64,000 nt of DNA from Neurospora tetraspora (lineage: Eukaryota; Ascomycota; Sordariomycetes; Sordariales; Sordariaceae), in NCBI RefSeq assembly GCF_033439725.1, contig NW_026944385.1, forward strand, positions 3,815,001 through 3,879,000. Reading direction: 5' to 3'. Position 1 is the first letter of the stretch, and every line of letters begins with the position of its first letter. Both the position numbers and the translations under genes were made by a program. The notes beneath the pieces were generated by a model, which saw nothing but the letters and a program-made list of their open reading frames with translations, did no database searches and had not been told where the DNA came from. Below, one piece after another: positions 12,541 to 23,514 of the stretch.

Positions 12541-13800
12541 CCTAACTAATACAGAAGAGATTAAGGATTATATTTAATATTTTGGAGGATATAGTAATTA
12601 AGGGATAGCTAATACTAATTAATTAGAATAAGGAATAAAAGTAAGGATATAAAATAGTTAGGATTAAAGTAAATAATATAATAAGTAATAGATTAGAAAG
12701 AAAGCTTAATAAAAAGGTTTGAATTTTATATTCTAGTTTCTAAAGAAGCGCTACTAATTAATTACCTAATAACAAAAAGAATAGTAATAGAAATAATAGA
12801 AATAATAAGATAAATAAGGTAAATAATATAGTAATAAGAATTAAATTTGGTTAATAATATACTAATAGGCTTTCTTCCCTATACCTTTAAATAGTAACTC
12901 GTAAGCCGCTAGCCTAATATAAGGGAATTACCTTCCTACGCTCTCCGGGGTTCGGAATTCCTTAAAGTATAATATAGAGATTAGGATGCGCCTTCCGTTA
13001 AGAAACTACTATTATTTGGGAAAAGATCGTACGAGGAAAAACCTAGTAGCGTAGTATATATAAAAATAAAAGTTAAAAGTTTATTTTAGAAATATAAATA
13101 TTAACTAAAATAATAAGATAAATTAGGATATTTAGAAGCTTATTTAGTAGGATCTTTAATTTTCTCAATTCTTACCCTACTTATCGATAGACCCGGGTTT
13201 GGGATAGCCGGTCTTTAATTAAATTAAATATTATATTCCTAGCTTTATTCGTTAATTAAGCTGGGATTGAAATCCCTAAAATAATTATTTATTTTAATTA
13301 ATAATAGTCTTTTTTCCGCCCCTACGTTCCTTTCGTTGGATTAGTATAACTATTAACTATATTCTAAATTAATAGGCTAACTATTAATACTTATAGGGTA
13401 TTCTCTAATATTAAATAGCTCTTTTTAAATTATTAATTAAATAAAGTTTAACTAGGGTTAAAGGAGAGTATATATATAGTATTAATTCCCTAGTAGATTG
13501 TAGGGTAATTATACGCTATATTACTAAATAAATTGAGATTAAGGTTTCCTTTGTAAATTATCATTTATTTTCCCCATCGGACTAATATAATTATTTTTTA
13601 CACTCTAAATCGATAGGCCGGAAGCTTATTTTATTTATTAAGTTTAATATTTCCCGCAATATAATTTAATTACAGTTATTCCCACTTTTAATTAATAAAA
13701 ATATTTTTAGTAAATACTTTTATAATAGTTAGTTTTTAATAAATCTTAGAATTTTACTTCTATTTATTAGATATTTATACCCTCGAATATCCCTATATTA
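12541..13800. other. AT-rich RIP-degraded sequence of unknown origin
   Basis: Stops occur in all frames and I could not recognise a protein motif on either strand. It lies inside the TIR-bounded island, downstream of the transposase relic, and may be non-coding transposon body or a further nested insertion. Confidence 0.4.
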
Positions 13801-13819
13801 TAATTAAGAATAAGGTAGA

Positions 13820-13895
13820 ATAATCCGTCTCCAAATAATCCGTCCCCAAATAATCCGTCCCTAAATAATCCGTCCCCAAAATCCGTCCCTAAAAT
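13820..13895. repeat. Short tandem repeat of AATAATCCGTCCCCA-like units
   Basis: Four to five near-identical 15-bp units occur in a row, differing by C/T changes and one shortened unit. They lie inside the AT-rich island with no coding context. Confidence 0.85.
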
Positions 13896-14439
13896 TTCCT
13901 ATTTAGGCTAGCTAATAAATTAAATTAAAGTATTATTGTATAGATTAAACCTACCGCTGCTAAATTAGTAAATTATTTAATAGGGATATTCTTACTACCC
14001 GAAAGTGGAAGAGGAAATTGCGGTATTATTATATTATTATTTATTTATAGTCTAAATTAGTTTTCTTATCGAGCTTAATATTTTCCCCTTACGCCTAGTA
14101 TTTACAAAAGTACTAAGTAGAGGGTTTCAATAATTTATGTATTGCTATACCTAAGATTTAGAATTGAAGATAATATCCCGCTTGGAGGTGCTAAGGTAAA
14201 GTCCTAGCAGTTTCCTAGTAGAAAAAGAGCTTAAGGGAGGAAATTAGATTTATTAGTATATAAGCCTATTAATATAGATTACAACCTCTATACGGGAGCT
14301 GTACGGAAGCTATTTAATATGAGTTAATTTTATTATTATTTAAATTTATTCCTAGCCCTACGAAAGAGTACCTAGGAATATCTAAGTAGCTTTCCTATAG
14401 AGATTTTAATTTATTTAAATAATTAAATCCGTCGGCGAC

Positions 14440-14830
14440 CCCTTGGGCGGTCCCTTTTAGCCGGATTTATAGTACGTACCTTTTTGAGCGACCCGTTTGA
14501 GCGACCCCTTGTACGGCCCCTTATACGGCCCCTTGGGCGGCCTTATAGTACTTTCCCCTTTAAGAGCACCCTTTTAAATAATCCTCTTCTAAATGGTCCT
14601 TTTGTGCGGCCCTTTAAGCAGCCCTTTAAGCAGCTTTATAGTATTTCACCCTCTAGATAACCCTTTTGAGCTGTCCCTTTAGGCGGCCTTATAGTATTTT
14701 ACCCTTTAAATAACCCCTTTAAACAGTCTCCTTAGGCAGTCCTTTATATAGCCTTTTAGGCGGCCTTATAATATTTTCCCCTTTGAAAGACCCTTCTAAG
14801 CGACCTTATATATAATTAGTCGTTTTTACC
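14440..14830. repeat. Degenerate array of C-rich short units (CCCCTTGGGCGGCC-like)
   Basis: Irregular units of the form GCGACCCCTT, GTACGGCCCCTT and GGGCGGCCTTATAGTA recur about every 14-20 bp for nearly 400 bp. They include several larger cycles, each containing CCTTATAGTATTTTxCCC. Compared with the surroundings the tract is C-rich, so it looks like a GC-rich minisatellite partly eroded by C-to-T change. Confidence 0.75.
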
Positions 14831-15059
14831 TACTTTAGCCAATCGTTTCTACCTTAACCGGTCGCTCTTACCCTCCCTTCTTATATATTTTGCGACCGCT
14901 AATTTAAGGAAAGTACGGCCCGATTATTTAAATCGCGACTTCGAATTTCTATAAAATTCATTTGTATAGGAAATTTTAAAAATTGATTTACGATTACTAA
15001 ATTCAACTCTCCCGTCGTACCTTTATATTAATTTAGTTAGATTTCGACAATTCTAGGGG

Positions 15060-15850
15060 TAGGATAATCGATTCGAATACTAGGTAAGTAAATTAATTTA
15101 GGGTAGGCAAATTACTTTTACCCGTACGAAATTAGCGGCCGCAATTAATATATAAATAAAGTAATAAAATAATTAACTTAATAAGGATAATAAAGTAATT
15201 AATTCGAATAAAGTAATCGGTTCGAATAGGGTAATAAAGTAATCGATTCGAATAACGGGTAGGTAAGCCCCGTTTCCTTATACGAAGTTAATAGTTGCGG
15301 TTAAAATATAAATAGAGTAATAAAATAGTTAATTCGAATAAAATAATCAGTTTAAATAAGGTAATAAAGTAATTAGTTCGAATAAAGTAGTCGGTTCGAG
15401 TAGGGTAATAAGGTAATCGATTCGAGTATTAGGTAGGCAAGCCCCCCTCCCTAGTACGAAGTTGGCAGCTGCGGTTAATATATAAATAAAGGAATAATAA
15501 AATGAAATAATAAGTTTAAATAATATAATAAAGTTATTAATTTAAATAAAGTAATTAGTTTAAATAGAGTAATAAGGTAATCGATTCGAATGCCGGGTAG
15601 GCAAACTAACTACCTTCGTACGAAGTTAATAATTATAATTAATAAAGAAATAAAATAATGAAATAATTAATTTAAATAAGGTAATTAATTTAAAGAAGGT
15701 AATAATATAGTTAATTCGAATACTAAATAAATAACTCTATTACTTTTAAATTAAATTAATAGCCACGGTTAATATATAAATCGAATACTAAAATAATTAG
15801 TTCGATTAAGGTAATTAAAATAAGTAATTCGATATTAAATAATTAATAAT
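15060..15850. repeat. Tandem array of a unit about 165-175 bp, five or six copies
   Basis: Each unit contains TAATCGATTCGAAT, then GGGTAGGCAAGCC, then TACGAAGTTAATAGTTGCGGTTAATATATAAATA. Copies of the first landmark occur near 15064, 15238, 15412, 15577, 15710 and 15820. Spacing is regular at first and shorter in the last, most decayed units. No coding potential is visible. Confidence 0.85.
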
Positions 15851-16344
15851 TATGAATAACGGTTAAATAAAAGTGGAAATAATTTATATATAAGCCTTTA
15901 AGACTAGTATATATTTTAAATAGGCTAAATATACTAGAATTAATATATTGTACGGTTCAATAAATTATTTAGGACTAATTATATAAAACTATGGTTAAAA
16001 TAATAATTATACGAAATTTCAAAAATTATTTTAAAAATATTAGAACCCTGTTATAAGTAGGACTTGAGGTTTATAATATAGCGGCCATACGCTTATATAC
16101 TAATACTAATATATAGAAAGGTTGTACGCATTTTAGAATTATATAGAATTTTTAGTATAAATACCTAATTTTCGTACTTATAATAAAATGGAAATAGAAT
16201 TTGTAGCTTAGGTAGGAAGACAAAATAAAAATTATATTTACGTTATGTAACTACTTATAAACCTATATATAAGTTTTGGTCATGTTTGGACTATTGGTTG
16301 TTGTATAATTAAATGCTACAGAAAATCCCTATAGAAAGTACCCG
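15851..16344. other. AT-rich interior next to the right TIR, nothing recognised
   Basis: There are stops in all frames and no repeat of its own that I could see. It connects the tandem array to the right terminal inverted repeat. Confidence 0.4.
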
Positions 16345-16447
16345 ATTTTTGCTGTCCGGTTGGGTTTTGGACTATCCGGTAGTTTTAGCACCAACTCTGT
16401 AGAGCAGAATTGGGGAACAGACAGGAACTGTCAGCCTCACCAACGGG
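16345..16447 (-). repeat. Right terminal inverted repeat of the pogo-type element
   Basis: This is the inverted partner of 6944-7046. Relative to the left copy it carries several G-to-A changes after T (in the GGACTATCC / GGTAG / TTTAGCACC run), consistent with RIP on one strand. Confidence 0.88.
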
Positions 16448-16672
16448 TAATCGCATGCATAGACATGAAGCTGGATGAACACGACCATTTCTTGCATGGA
16501 AATGGGGCTCTTCAAGTTGTTAGTGTAGCCCACCAGCGCACTACCATACGGCCATCCTTCCCTCATCCATCCCGTACTTTCCATCCAGCCATTCATTGCA
16601 ATTCGTAGCCTCAGCATGCCAAGCTGCCTATCACCTCCAATTCTAGCATTCCGGCACCTAGCACTAGAGGTA

Positions 16673-16836
16673 CCGCTTTTACCCAGTCGTAAGAGATTTA
16701 CTGAACCTGGCAGTTTTGGTGAGAAAGAAGCATATGCACGGCGGGATTAGCTGCATATGAGGAATCAGTCCAATGGGATTCCCTCATCTTCCTAGCTAGC
16801 GCCTTTGGTAAATCTCTTACGACTGAGTAAAAGCGG
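16673..16836. mobile_element. MITE, 164 bp, 29-bp TIRs with TA duplication
   Basis: The ends CCGCTTTTACCCAGTCGTAA and its inverted counterpart (TTACGACTGAGTAAAAGCGG) form about 29-bp inverted repeats with one mismatch, a T/C difference. TA flanks both sides (16671-16672, 16837-16838). There is no coding capacity. TA duplications and short TIRs point to a Tc1/mariner/pogo-dependent miniature element. Its sequence is GC-balanced and appears unmutated. Confidence 0.85.
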
Positions 16837-17696
16837 TAGGATGGATGGTCCTCCGTCTGCGGCCCGGGACCACCCTGCATGCAGCTCCCGCCAGCTGCAT
16901 GAGCTCAACGAACGGTGATTGACAGTGAGTGACACTCCCCCGTGGCCGTGGAGCAATTCCACTGTGTCGCTTCGGGCCTTCCATGCGTCCGCTGTGGTGG
17001 CTTGGCGAGTGTTCTTTGCATCTCGCTCCAAGTCTTCAGGTTGCTGTTACTGTACGGTACTGTACCAAGATACAACAGTGTAACTGTTCACCATCAGTCA
17101 CTTTTCACATTTCGATCATCTTTGCCTTACAGTACTGATTTTTTGGCCCGACTGAGGTGATACCTTCCGATTGGCAACCTTGTCATGACCTGCAGTGAGA
17201 GGACGGGAATGACTGCATTCATTTGCGCGGTTGTTACGCATCATCTCCGTCTTTGCGGTTGACGGGACCCACTGAATGGGGCCGTATGGGATGGGTATGG
17301 AGTCACTGTAGACGAACCCATGGGGTAAGGTACCTTGCTGTACGCCTTATGGCTGTGCTTGGACGAGAGGAGAGAAATGAGGTTGATGCCCTGGGTATGG
17401 ATTCACAGAATAACAAATCCTTTTCGTAATGGTTAACGTTGTTCTTCGGTATATCATAACGCAACGAGTCCGCCTTGCTCCAAAGCCCATAAACGCCTAT
17501 CCAACGGCAAAACCCAGCCAGCCAGCTAACAGAAGCTAAGCACCTTTGGGCCTGCAGTATGAGTTGCTGAAAGATATATAACCACCCTCTTTCGAATCTA
17601 TTCCATTATACTCGTCACTAAACATGATCCATCACCGCTCCAAACTCATACTCTTATATCATGGTATCACTTGCGAAAAACAGCCGAGACAGATCC
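16837..17696. other. Gene-flanking sequence, 3' side of the C2 gene
   Basis: The composition is balanced with no frame I can support. It includes a small palindrome-rich stretch near 17040-17070 (TGTACGGTACTGTAC). It probably contains the 3' UTR of the minus-strand C2 gene close to 17696. Confidence 0.4.
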
Positions 17697-19496
17697 CTAA
17701 ACCGTCTTGGTCACTCCGCTTCCTTCAGCATTCCCATTCCCATTCCCACTCCCACTCGCGTGCTCCGTGTGCCCGTGCCCGCCGCTGTTCATACCGGGAA
17801 CCCAATTCCTCCACGTGCTCGGATCCTCCACCATGTCGAACGCCCTCTCCTTCTTGCTCTTGTACCTCGGCGCATCATCATCCAACGAATCCAGGTCTCC
17901 CAGGCGACTCTCGTCGTCCGAGCTAAAACTGCTCGAGCTCGGGCTGCGGTTCAGCACCATCCGGACCTTGGGACCCTCCTTCTTCTTGATCTCCAGCTGC
18001 TCCTTCTTGGCCTTCTGGTGCTCCTCGTCGCCGCAGTCCAAGGCCCGAATGTGCAGACCCGGGAACTGCCGCTGGAGGAACGCCTGCAGGTCGGGCAGGA
18101 CGCACTTGTCTGGCCGGTAGGTGCCGCTGTCGTTGTCGATGATGAGCTCATAGTCTTCCGGGTCTCGAGAGGACTCGGATGCGCCTGGGTGGTCGTGCGT
18201 CTCGTGACTGAGACCGTTGTCGCAGTTGTTGTTGTGATGGGGCTTGTGGTGCTTGGCGATACGTCTGATGAAAAACTCGCCCGAACAAGCGATATACGTC
18301 GCCACGTCTGAGTGCATGGTGTGCTTGCTCAGTAGATCAATACCGAACTCCTTGCCAGTTTCGGTGAAGCGCAGCAAGCCGTCCAAGGTGAGCACGTAGG
18401 TGAAGATGCGACCTCCTTCCGCATAGTGCGCCATCTTGAGAAACTGCACGGATGCTTCCTTGCTGCATTCTGCGAATATGCCGTGTTCGGTACTGGAGTC
18501 GTAATTGTAGATCCGCCTGTGTTGCTTGTGAAGAACTTTGTTCAGGACGTGGCCCCTGAAACCTTTTTGCGAAAACATCTTGCCGATGATGGGGCGGAAC
18601 TCAACGAATCGGTGGTATAGTTTCGGGGGAACTGGCCCAGCAAGTTGGATTTCGTTGGCTTGGAAGCTGCTCTCTGTCTGTCAGTAACTGCTTCATGCTA
18701 TGCCATCTTGGGTTTGAAGAACGCACTCGTATTTCTGTGGCATCTTGCTGTTGTCATCGCTCTCATCACCGGCCGTCACACCGGTCAGCCGCCCAATCAT
18801 GGGACTGAAGTGCTTGACCCAATAGGTAGGACCCAGAGTGCACATCTGAGCATGAGGGGGGTCCGAGACGCCGAGGACATTAACGCTGATGTGTATCTGA
18901 GGTGTTGTCCATTTCAGTCCATGCATGAAGGCCTCGATGCCCTTGTGGAAATATGCCCGTTTGCTGCCCGAACGCTTCCTGACTTCGAAGAACTTGCCAT
19001 CCAGTCCGAATCCCGGCCAGTCCTCGTCTAGGTGATCTACCCTGATGGTAACATTGCCCAGTCGGTCATCATGGTCTGGCCAGTCCTCGTCGTATAGGCG
19101 GCACTTGAGTTCGAATCCTGTAGCTGGCACATTGGCAACAATCCAGTCTTCCTCCCATACCGGCTCGAGACTCCGATGTATAGTCCGCGTCCTTCGTGTG
19201 AGAGGAGGGTCTTCCGGGTGTCGCTTCGGGACATCAGCAGTCAGCGTGGCATGTATGTATGGATCGGCGGATACTGTCTGAATATCGGCCACTGGGAGGT
19301 TGATGGCCTTGTGGAAGGTGATTTTGATGGTATATCCGGGAGGAGCGTCGGGGAGTGGAGTTGGGTCGAATCCACCTGGTGGGTTATCGTCATGTTCTTG
19401 AGGTTCGTTTTGACTTTTCTCGTATGAGCCGTTCTCAGGAGGATCATCATACGTGGGTTGCTCAAGATAGTGCTCTGCGGCAGATGGGGGAGCCAT
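17697..19496 (-). CDS. C2-domain protein, two exons, 579 residues
   Basis: Exons are 19496-18727 and 18666-17697, joined across a 60-nt GT..AG intron (18726-18667). The junction restores QKYDFQANEIQL in frame. Residues 55-165 form a C2 domain: YTIKITFHKAINLP starts it, SADPYIHA is the first calcium loop, and YDEDWPDHDDRLG the second. Asp at 71, 78, 136, 138 and 143/144 are candidate calcium ligands, so membrane binding controlled by calcium is plausible. The middle of the protein (about 190-400) is a conserved-looking globular stretch with VEFRPIIGKMFSQKGFRGH. The C-terminal third is Ser/Asp-rich and ends in a Gly/Asn/His-rich tail. No transmembrane segment or catalytic motif is evident. The cellular role is unknown; the start is the first ATG of the open frame. 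Confidence 0.88.
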
Positions 19497-21720
19497 GTTT
19501 GCTGCGCGGGAAGATCACCGAGTCCAATCAGCCTGCTCCAGTCGTCGTAGGGATGAGTGTTCTGTTGTGCTCGTTTGGTTGGCCAATCCCATGTTACTTT
19601 TTCCACCACCGCGATCCAAGTCCAAGTCTTTTTCGAATTGCACTTCCGAGCTGGTTGTTTGGTGGAAAGGTAAACGACGAGTTGGAAGTCGAGGGAGTTG
19701 TAGGACAGTTACCGGGTCCGGGGATGATGGGGTATATAAGGTAGATATCAGACCGGATATGAAAAAGAAGACTTGAACGGATGGAGACGAAAGGGATCAG
19801 CAGGGCAGATATCTGCACAGTTTTTCAGGCGCGGCTGTACGTCGGGTCCCTGTACGGGTCGCTGTCAGGGTCGCTTTCTCAGATTGGATGACAGCCACAT
19901 GGAATGCCGTCCCCCCATAACAGCTCTTCCTTGTCCCCCTCCTTGCCCACCCCGCTGCGCCTGCCGTTCGTCACAGCCCAGCCGGGCAGTGAGAGCTCAG
20001 CTCCCTCCCGTGACATCTCTTAACATCCAAGGAAGGAAGCTCGGGAAGCTACAATGAGCACGCAACCCGCCTTTATTTCCGTTCCCTTTTTTCTTGTCGT
20101 TTCCTTGAATTCCATCGGCACTTCGGCCGGCTCAACCATCCCAAATGACTCAAACCACTTTTGTGCAAATGACCCCAACGCTCTCAAGAGTGACGAGTTT
20201 CTCCAAGAATTCGGTGACGTCACATGTCCTCTTTGCACACCCAAGCTTTTAAGGGTTCACGGGTGCTCGGCATCGCGACAGCTAAACAGCAGCATTGAAC
20301 ATGGGATCCTTCCGTCATTTAATCCAATTCGTTTCCAAGCTCTGCCAAGTTTGCCAAGCAAAACTTTTCCACAATCCACAACGTCTTCGGCTCTGTGGGG
20401 CCGTCTTGGCTCGGCGTGGTGTTCCGCCCTGTTGCTGTTGACAAACCCGTTTTGTTGGCGATCAAATCAACGCTCTTCCTTTTCTTTCTTTCAGTCTTTC
20501 ACATGTTTCGCCCAGCGTTTACGATCGTCCATGGCGCATCGGCCAGTCCGTTGCATCCTTGTTCAAGTTGTTGACAGAGAGAGGTCAGATGCGGACGACG
20601 CTCCGGTCACGCCTTCGTCTCGCGTCACGCCCTATCTAGTGTAGGCTCGCTAGGCTGTCTTACACTTGCACTGCCTCTTATGGAATCAGTCAGCCACACT
20701 TTGTCGATGACGGCACTCCGGCTAGTAAAGGGATGGAATTTCACGGGAAGGGTAAGGAACGGAAAAGTAAGGAAAGGTAACTGAAGGGAAAAGATATGAT
20801 GATTTCCGCCAAGCTTTCCGCACATAAGGGTATAAGTGCTCAGAGATATACAGACATCGGCCAAACAGGTCCAGGTTTTTTAGCTTCTTGGTTCAAACGA
20901 TTTCAAAGATTCGTATCCCAAATAACTCGTTAAACATCATTACACCTCTTTATCTTGGGTAGCCAATAAGGTCGATGAAGTTAATACCACTTCGAGTGAG
21001 GGCAGTTTGGTGGTGACGTGCACGGGCCGTATTTTTCGTTTTGGAATTTCGATATTTGCTGAATTTCGATAATTTCGGGAATTTTGTTATTTTTTTCAGA
21101 AAATAACGATCACTAACTCCGGCAGATGGAATTCAGTAACGAAACGACCTCTCAGCTCTTATCTTTTCAACCTTATGGTATTCCCGGCTCCAGAAAACGC
21201 AGGGTTGTAAAATCTGTCAGTCACTTTTGGCCACCATCAGAGAGAGCAAAACGTTCGTGGTTGCCGGACATTTTTATAAAACCCTGCATCCTGAATTCTG
21301 GTCTCGCGAGTCTATACTACGGTATCTGAACCACTGCTACACACAAGAACAATAAGTAGTCGTCATGAGATAGAGGAACAACTTAAGGTAAGTATGTTCA
21401 TAAGTTGGGTATATTATCGTCATAAATCGTGAGCTCATTCCCGCTGATTCTCCTCTCCTCTTATATCCACGCTATCAATGCTATGGCAGACCCTCCTCCT
21501 TCTTGTTCTCCTGTCCGCCGCTACTATTATTCCCAGGGGCATGGGTATCCTTCCCCCTGCCTGCGGCTCCTTCTCCTAAGTGGTCAGATGTCACGACCCT
21601 ATACCCAAAGCTTCCTAACCCTATGGTCCGTGTATTTACATATAAAATTAGTCCGACCTATAAAAGAAAAAGATTAATACAATTATTGCAATACGTATTC
21701 GTACGGAGTTAATTCAATAT
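19497..21720. other. C2 gene upstream region and transition to the AT-rich island
   Basis: The first part should carry the C2 gene promoter. A 196-codon plus-strand frame at 20054-20644 is open but has no domain and no family I recognise. From about 20900 the AT content rises and by about 21700 the RIP-like composition is complete. Confidence 0.4.
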
Positions 21721-21734
21721 ATTAAATTAATAAT

Positions 21735-22025
21735 AGTTCGAATAAAGTCTGATAATATATTTATAATATATTCAGAATATATTTAAGTTGTAGACGAGGA
21801 AGTTAGGCTTTGTAGGTTCATCCGGGTCGTATATACAAAAGTCCCCCCGTAGAGAAATAATCCTATTCGCTCGCTTAAAGTTCCCCCGTAGAGAAATAAT
21901 TTTACTTATTCGCACAAAGTTCCCCTGTAGAAAAATATAAAGCCCGATAATATATTTATAATATATTTAGGATATATTTTAAATTATAAACGAAGAAGAA
22001 GTAAATTCTATAGGTTTATCCGGAT
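21735..22025. repeat. Two-copy direct repeat of about 200-bp period at the island edge
   Basis: The block GATAATATATTTATAATATA followed by a GTAGACGAGGAAG-like run and TAGGTT.ATCCGG occurs at about 21746-21832 and again at about 21950-22025. The 39-bp units lie between the copies. The second copy is more AT-rich by transitions. Confidence 0.8.
21826..21940 (-). repeat. Left inverted terminus: three 39-bp-type units
   Basis: Starting from GTCGTATATACA, three units contain CCCCCGTAGAGAAATAAT and a CTATTCGCTCGC-like spacer. In reverse complement they match the units at 54172-54303. This is the inward-facing partner of the right terminus. Confidence 0.82.
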
Positions 22026-22396
22026 AGCGGCGGAATTCGTACTAAATAACGTAATTCCGGCCTTTACTACCCTATTTAGGACAGTAAGGAGGAAGACTTA
22101 TAATAAATTAATAATTAGTAAAGAATTTATTAAAGATATATTTAAAGTGAAATTTATAAATATATTTAAACTCTTTATATACTATACAAATAAATTTAGC
22201 GGAAGAAGCGATATTATCGCGCTTTTTATACATTTTTTTTATTAATTAGGTACTAATTTAAATATTAATTAAATTAGCTAAAGATAACTAAAGGATATAT
22301 TAGGGATAGATTAATAATTTATTAAAAATAGATCCAAGATACTTATATTACCGTTCTTCCAAAAGGGGACTTCTATAAGACCGTCTTCCTCCGCAT

Positions 22397-22618
22397 CTAC
22401 CTCCTTCTCATTCCCTTTCTCCTATACCTCCTATTACTCCTTTTTTTATACCTCTTACTACTCCTCCTCCTATACTTCCTATTATTCCTCCTCTTATATT
22501 TCCTATTATTCCTCCTCTTATACCTCCTCCTACTCTTCCTCCTATACTTCCTATTATTCTTCTTCTTATACCTCTTACTATTCCTCCTCATATACCTCTT
22601 ATTACTCTTCCTCCTCAA
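22397..22618. repeat. 24-bp minisatellite, about nine copies
   Basis: Units such as TTCCTATTATTCCTCCTC plus TTATA repeat with a 24-bp period. The minus strand is open across them and would encode an 8-residue basic repeat (NNRKYKRR-like). I regard that as a repeat artefact or a decayed repetitive domain, not a gene. Confidence 0.85.
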
Positions 22619-22774
22619 TTAATAATAAATCTAATAGGTTTAATTCCTCGTCGATAATGCTACCTTACGTTTCTTAGAAATAACTGGCTATAAAGTCCTA
22701 CTAAGGATAAGGACAGTTATAATTTAACCGGAAGTTATAAAAGTTATAAAATCTTTATACTATTTTAAATTTAT

Positions 22775-23500
22775 TAGAGCGATAGCTTAGTTGAGAAGAT
22801 CTAGGCTTGGTTTCCTTCGGTTTCATCCGAAAGGTCGTGGGTTCGAATCCTGCTCCCCTCTCTTCCATCCGGTCTTGGTTTTTCGGGTTCTCCTAAGACC
22901 GGCCTCGGAATTTCTCCCCCACCCAAAGCACGTGGCTAAATTTGTAGGGCTCTCCCTAGTCTAAAACCCTAGGATAAAGCGACTTGGCGCTTGAAAATCT
23001 CTTCCTCGTTGGGGCCCCGCTACTCCTCCACCGCGAAGGTAGATTTTGGGTCGAATTCTCTACTCCTCGAAAAGTAATTACCCCGTCCAGTAATACGATA
23101 GCTATCCGCCCAATTAGCATACAATTCCTTAAGGAAGTAAGGTAATGCTTGCCCTCGCTTCGAATTTAGGGCCCCTGGGCCGAAAGAAGACTTTAAGAAT
23201 GCTGATCGAAATCCGTAAGTCCCCTCTTCCTTCCCCTTGAAATATTACCCTGAATAAAAAGATAAACGGTCCCCGGGGCGGTAAAGAAAGGGTAGGGGTG
23301 GAAGGGCTGGCTATAGGAGGATGACGAAGGGAAGGCTTGGAATGAACGAAGATATTAGATATAAAGACGCGGGAGGTTTTTATCTGGTATTTGTAGTGAA
23401 TATACGGTTTTTCCGCTCGGCTTTGAACGACGAAGGACCGTATGCCTAAAATAAGGGGACTAGATTAGAATAGTCAAAGCGTGAATAAGATTATTATTAT
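22775..23500 (+). mobile_element. tRNA-derived SINE-like element, 726 bp, 14-bp target duplication
   Basis: The head has a pol III A box (TAGCTTAGTTGA, 22783-22794) and a perfect B box (GGTTCGAATCC, 22840-22850) in tRNA-like spacing. A GC-balanced body with no open frame follows and ends in a short (ATT)n tail at about 23488-23500. The same 14-bp sequence TATTTTAAATTTAT stands at 22761-22774 and 23501-23514 and is the target-site duplication expected of LINE-driven insertion. Fungal SINEs of similar size are known (Foxy of Fusarium is about 0.67 kb, from memory). The acceptor stem does not pair well, so it is not a functional tRNA. Confidence 0.82.
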
Positions 23501-23514
23501 TATTTTAAATTTAT

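Noticed and set aside
20054-20644. 196-codon plus-strand open frame with a hydrophobic start
   Set aside because: No domain, no splice-supported extension, and composition like the surrounding flank; the hydrophobic start alone is not evidence of a gene.
22397-22618. Arg/Lys-rich 73-residue protein
   Set aside because: It arises from a 24-bp minisatellite in RIP-mutated sequence.
22775-22860. A functional tRNA gene
   Set aside because: A and B boxes are good, but acceptor stem pairing fails, and a target duplication encloses the whole 726-bp unit, so a SINE head fits better.
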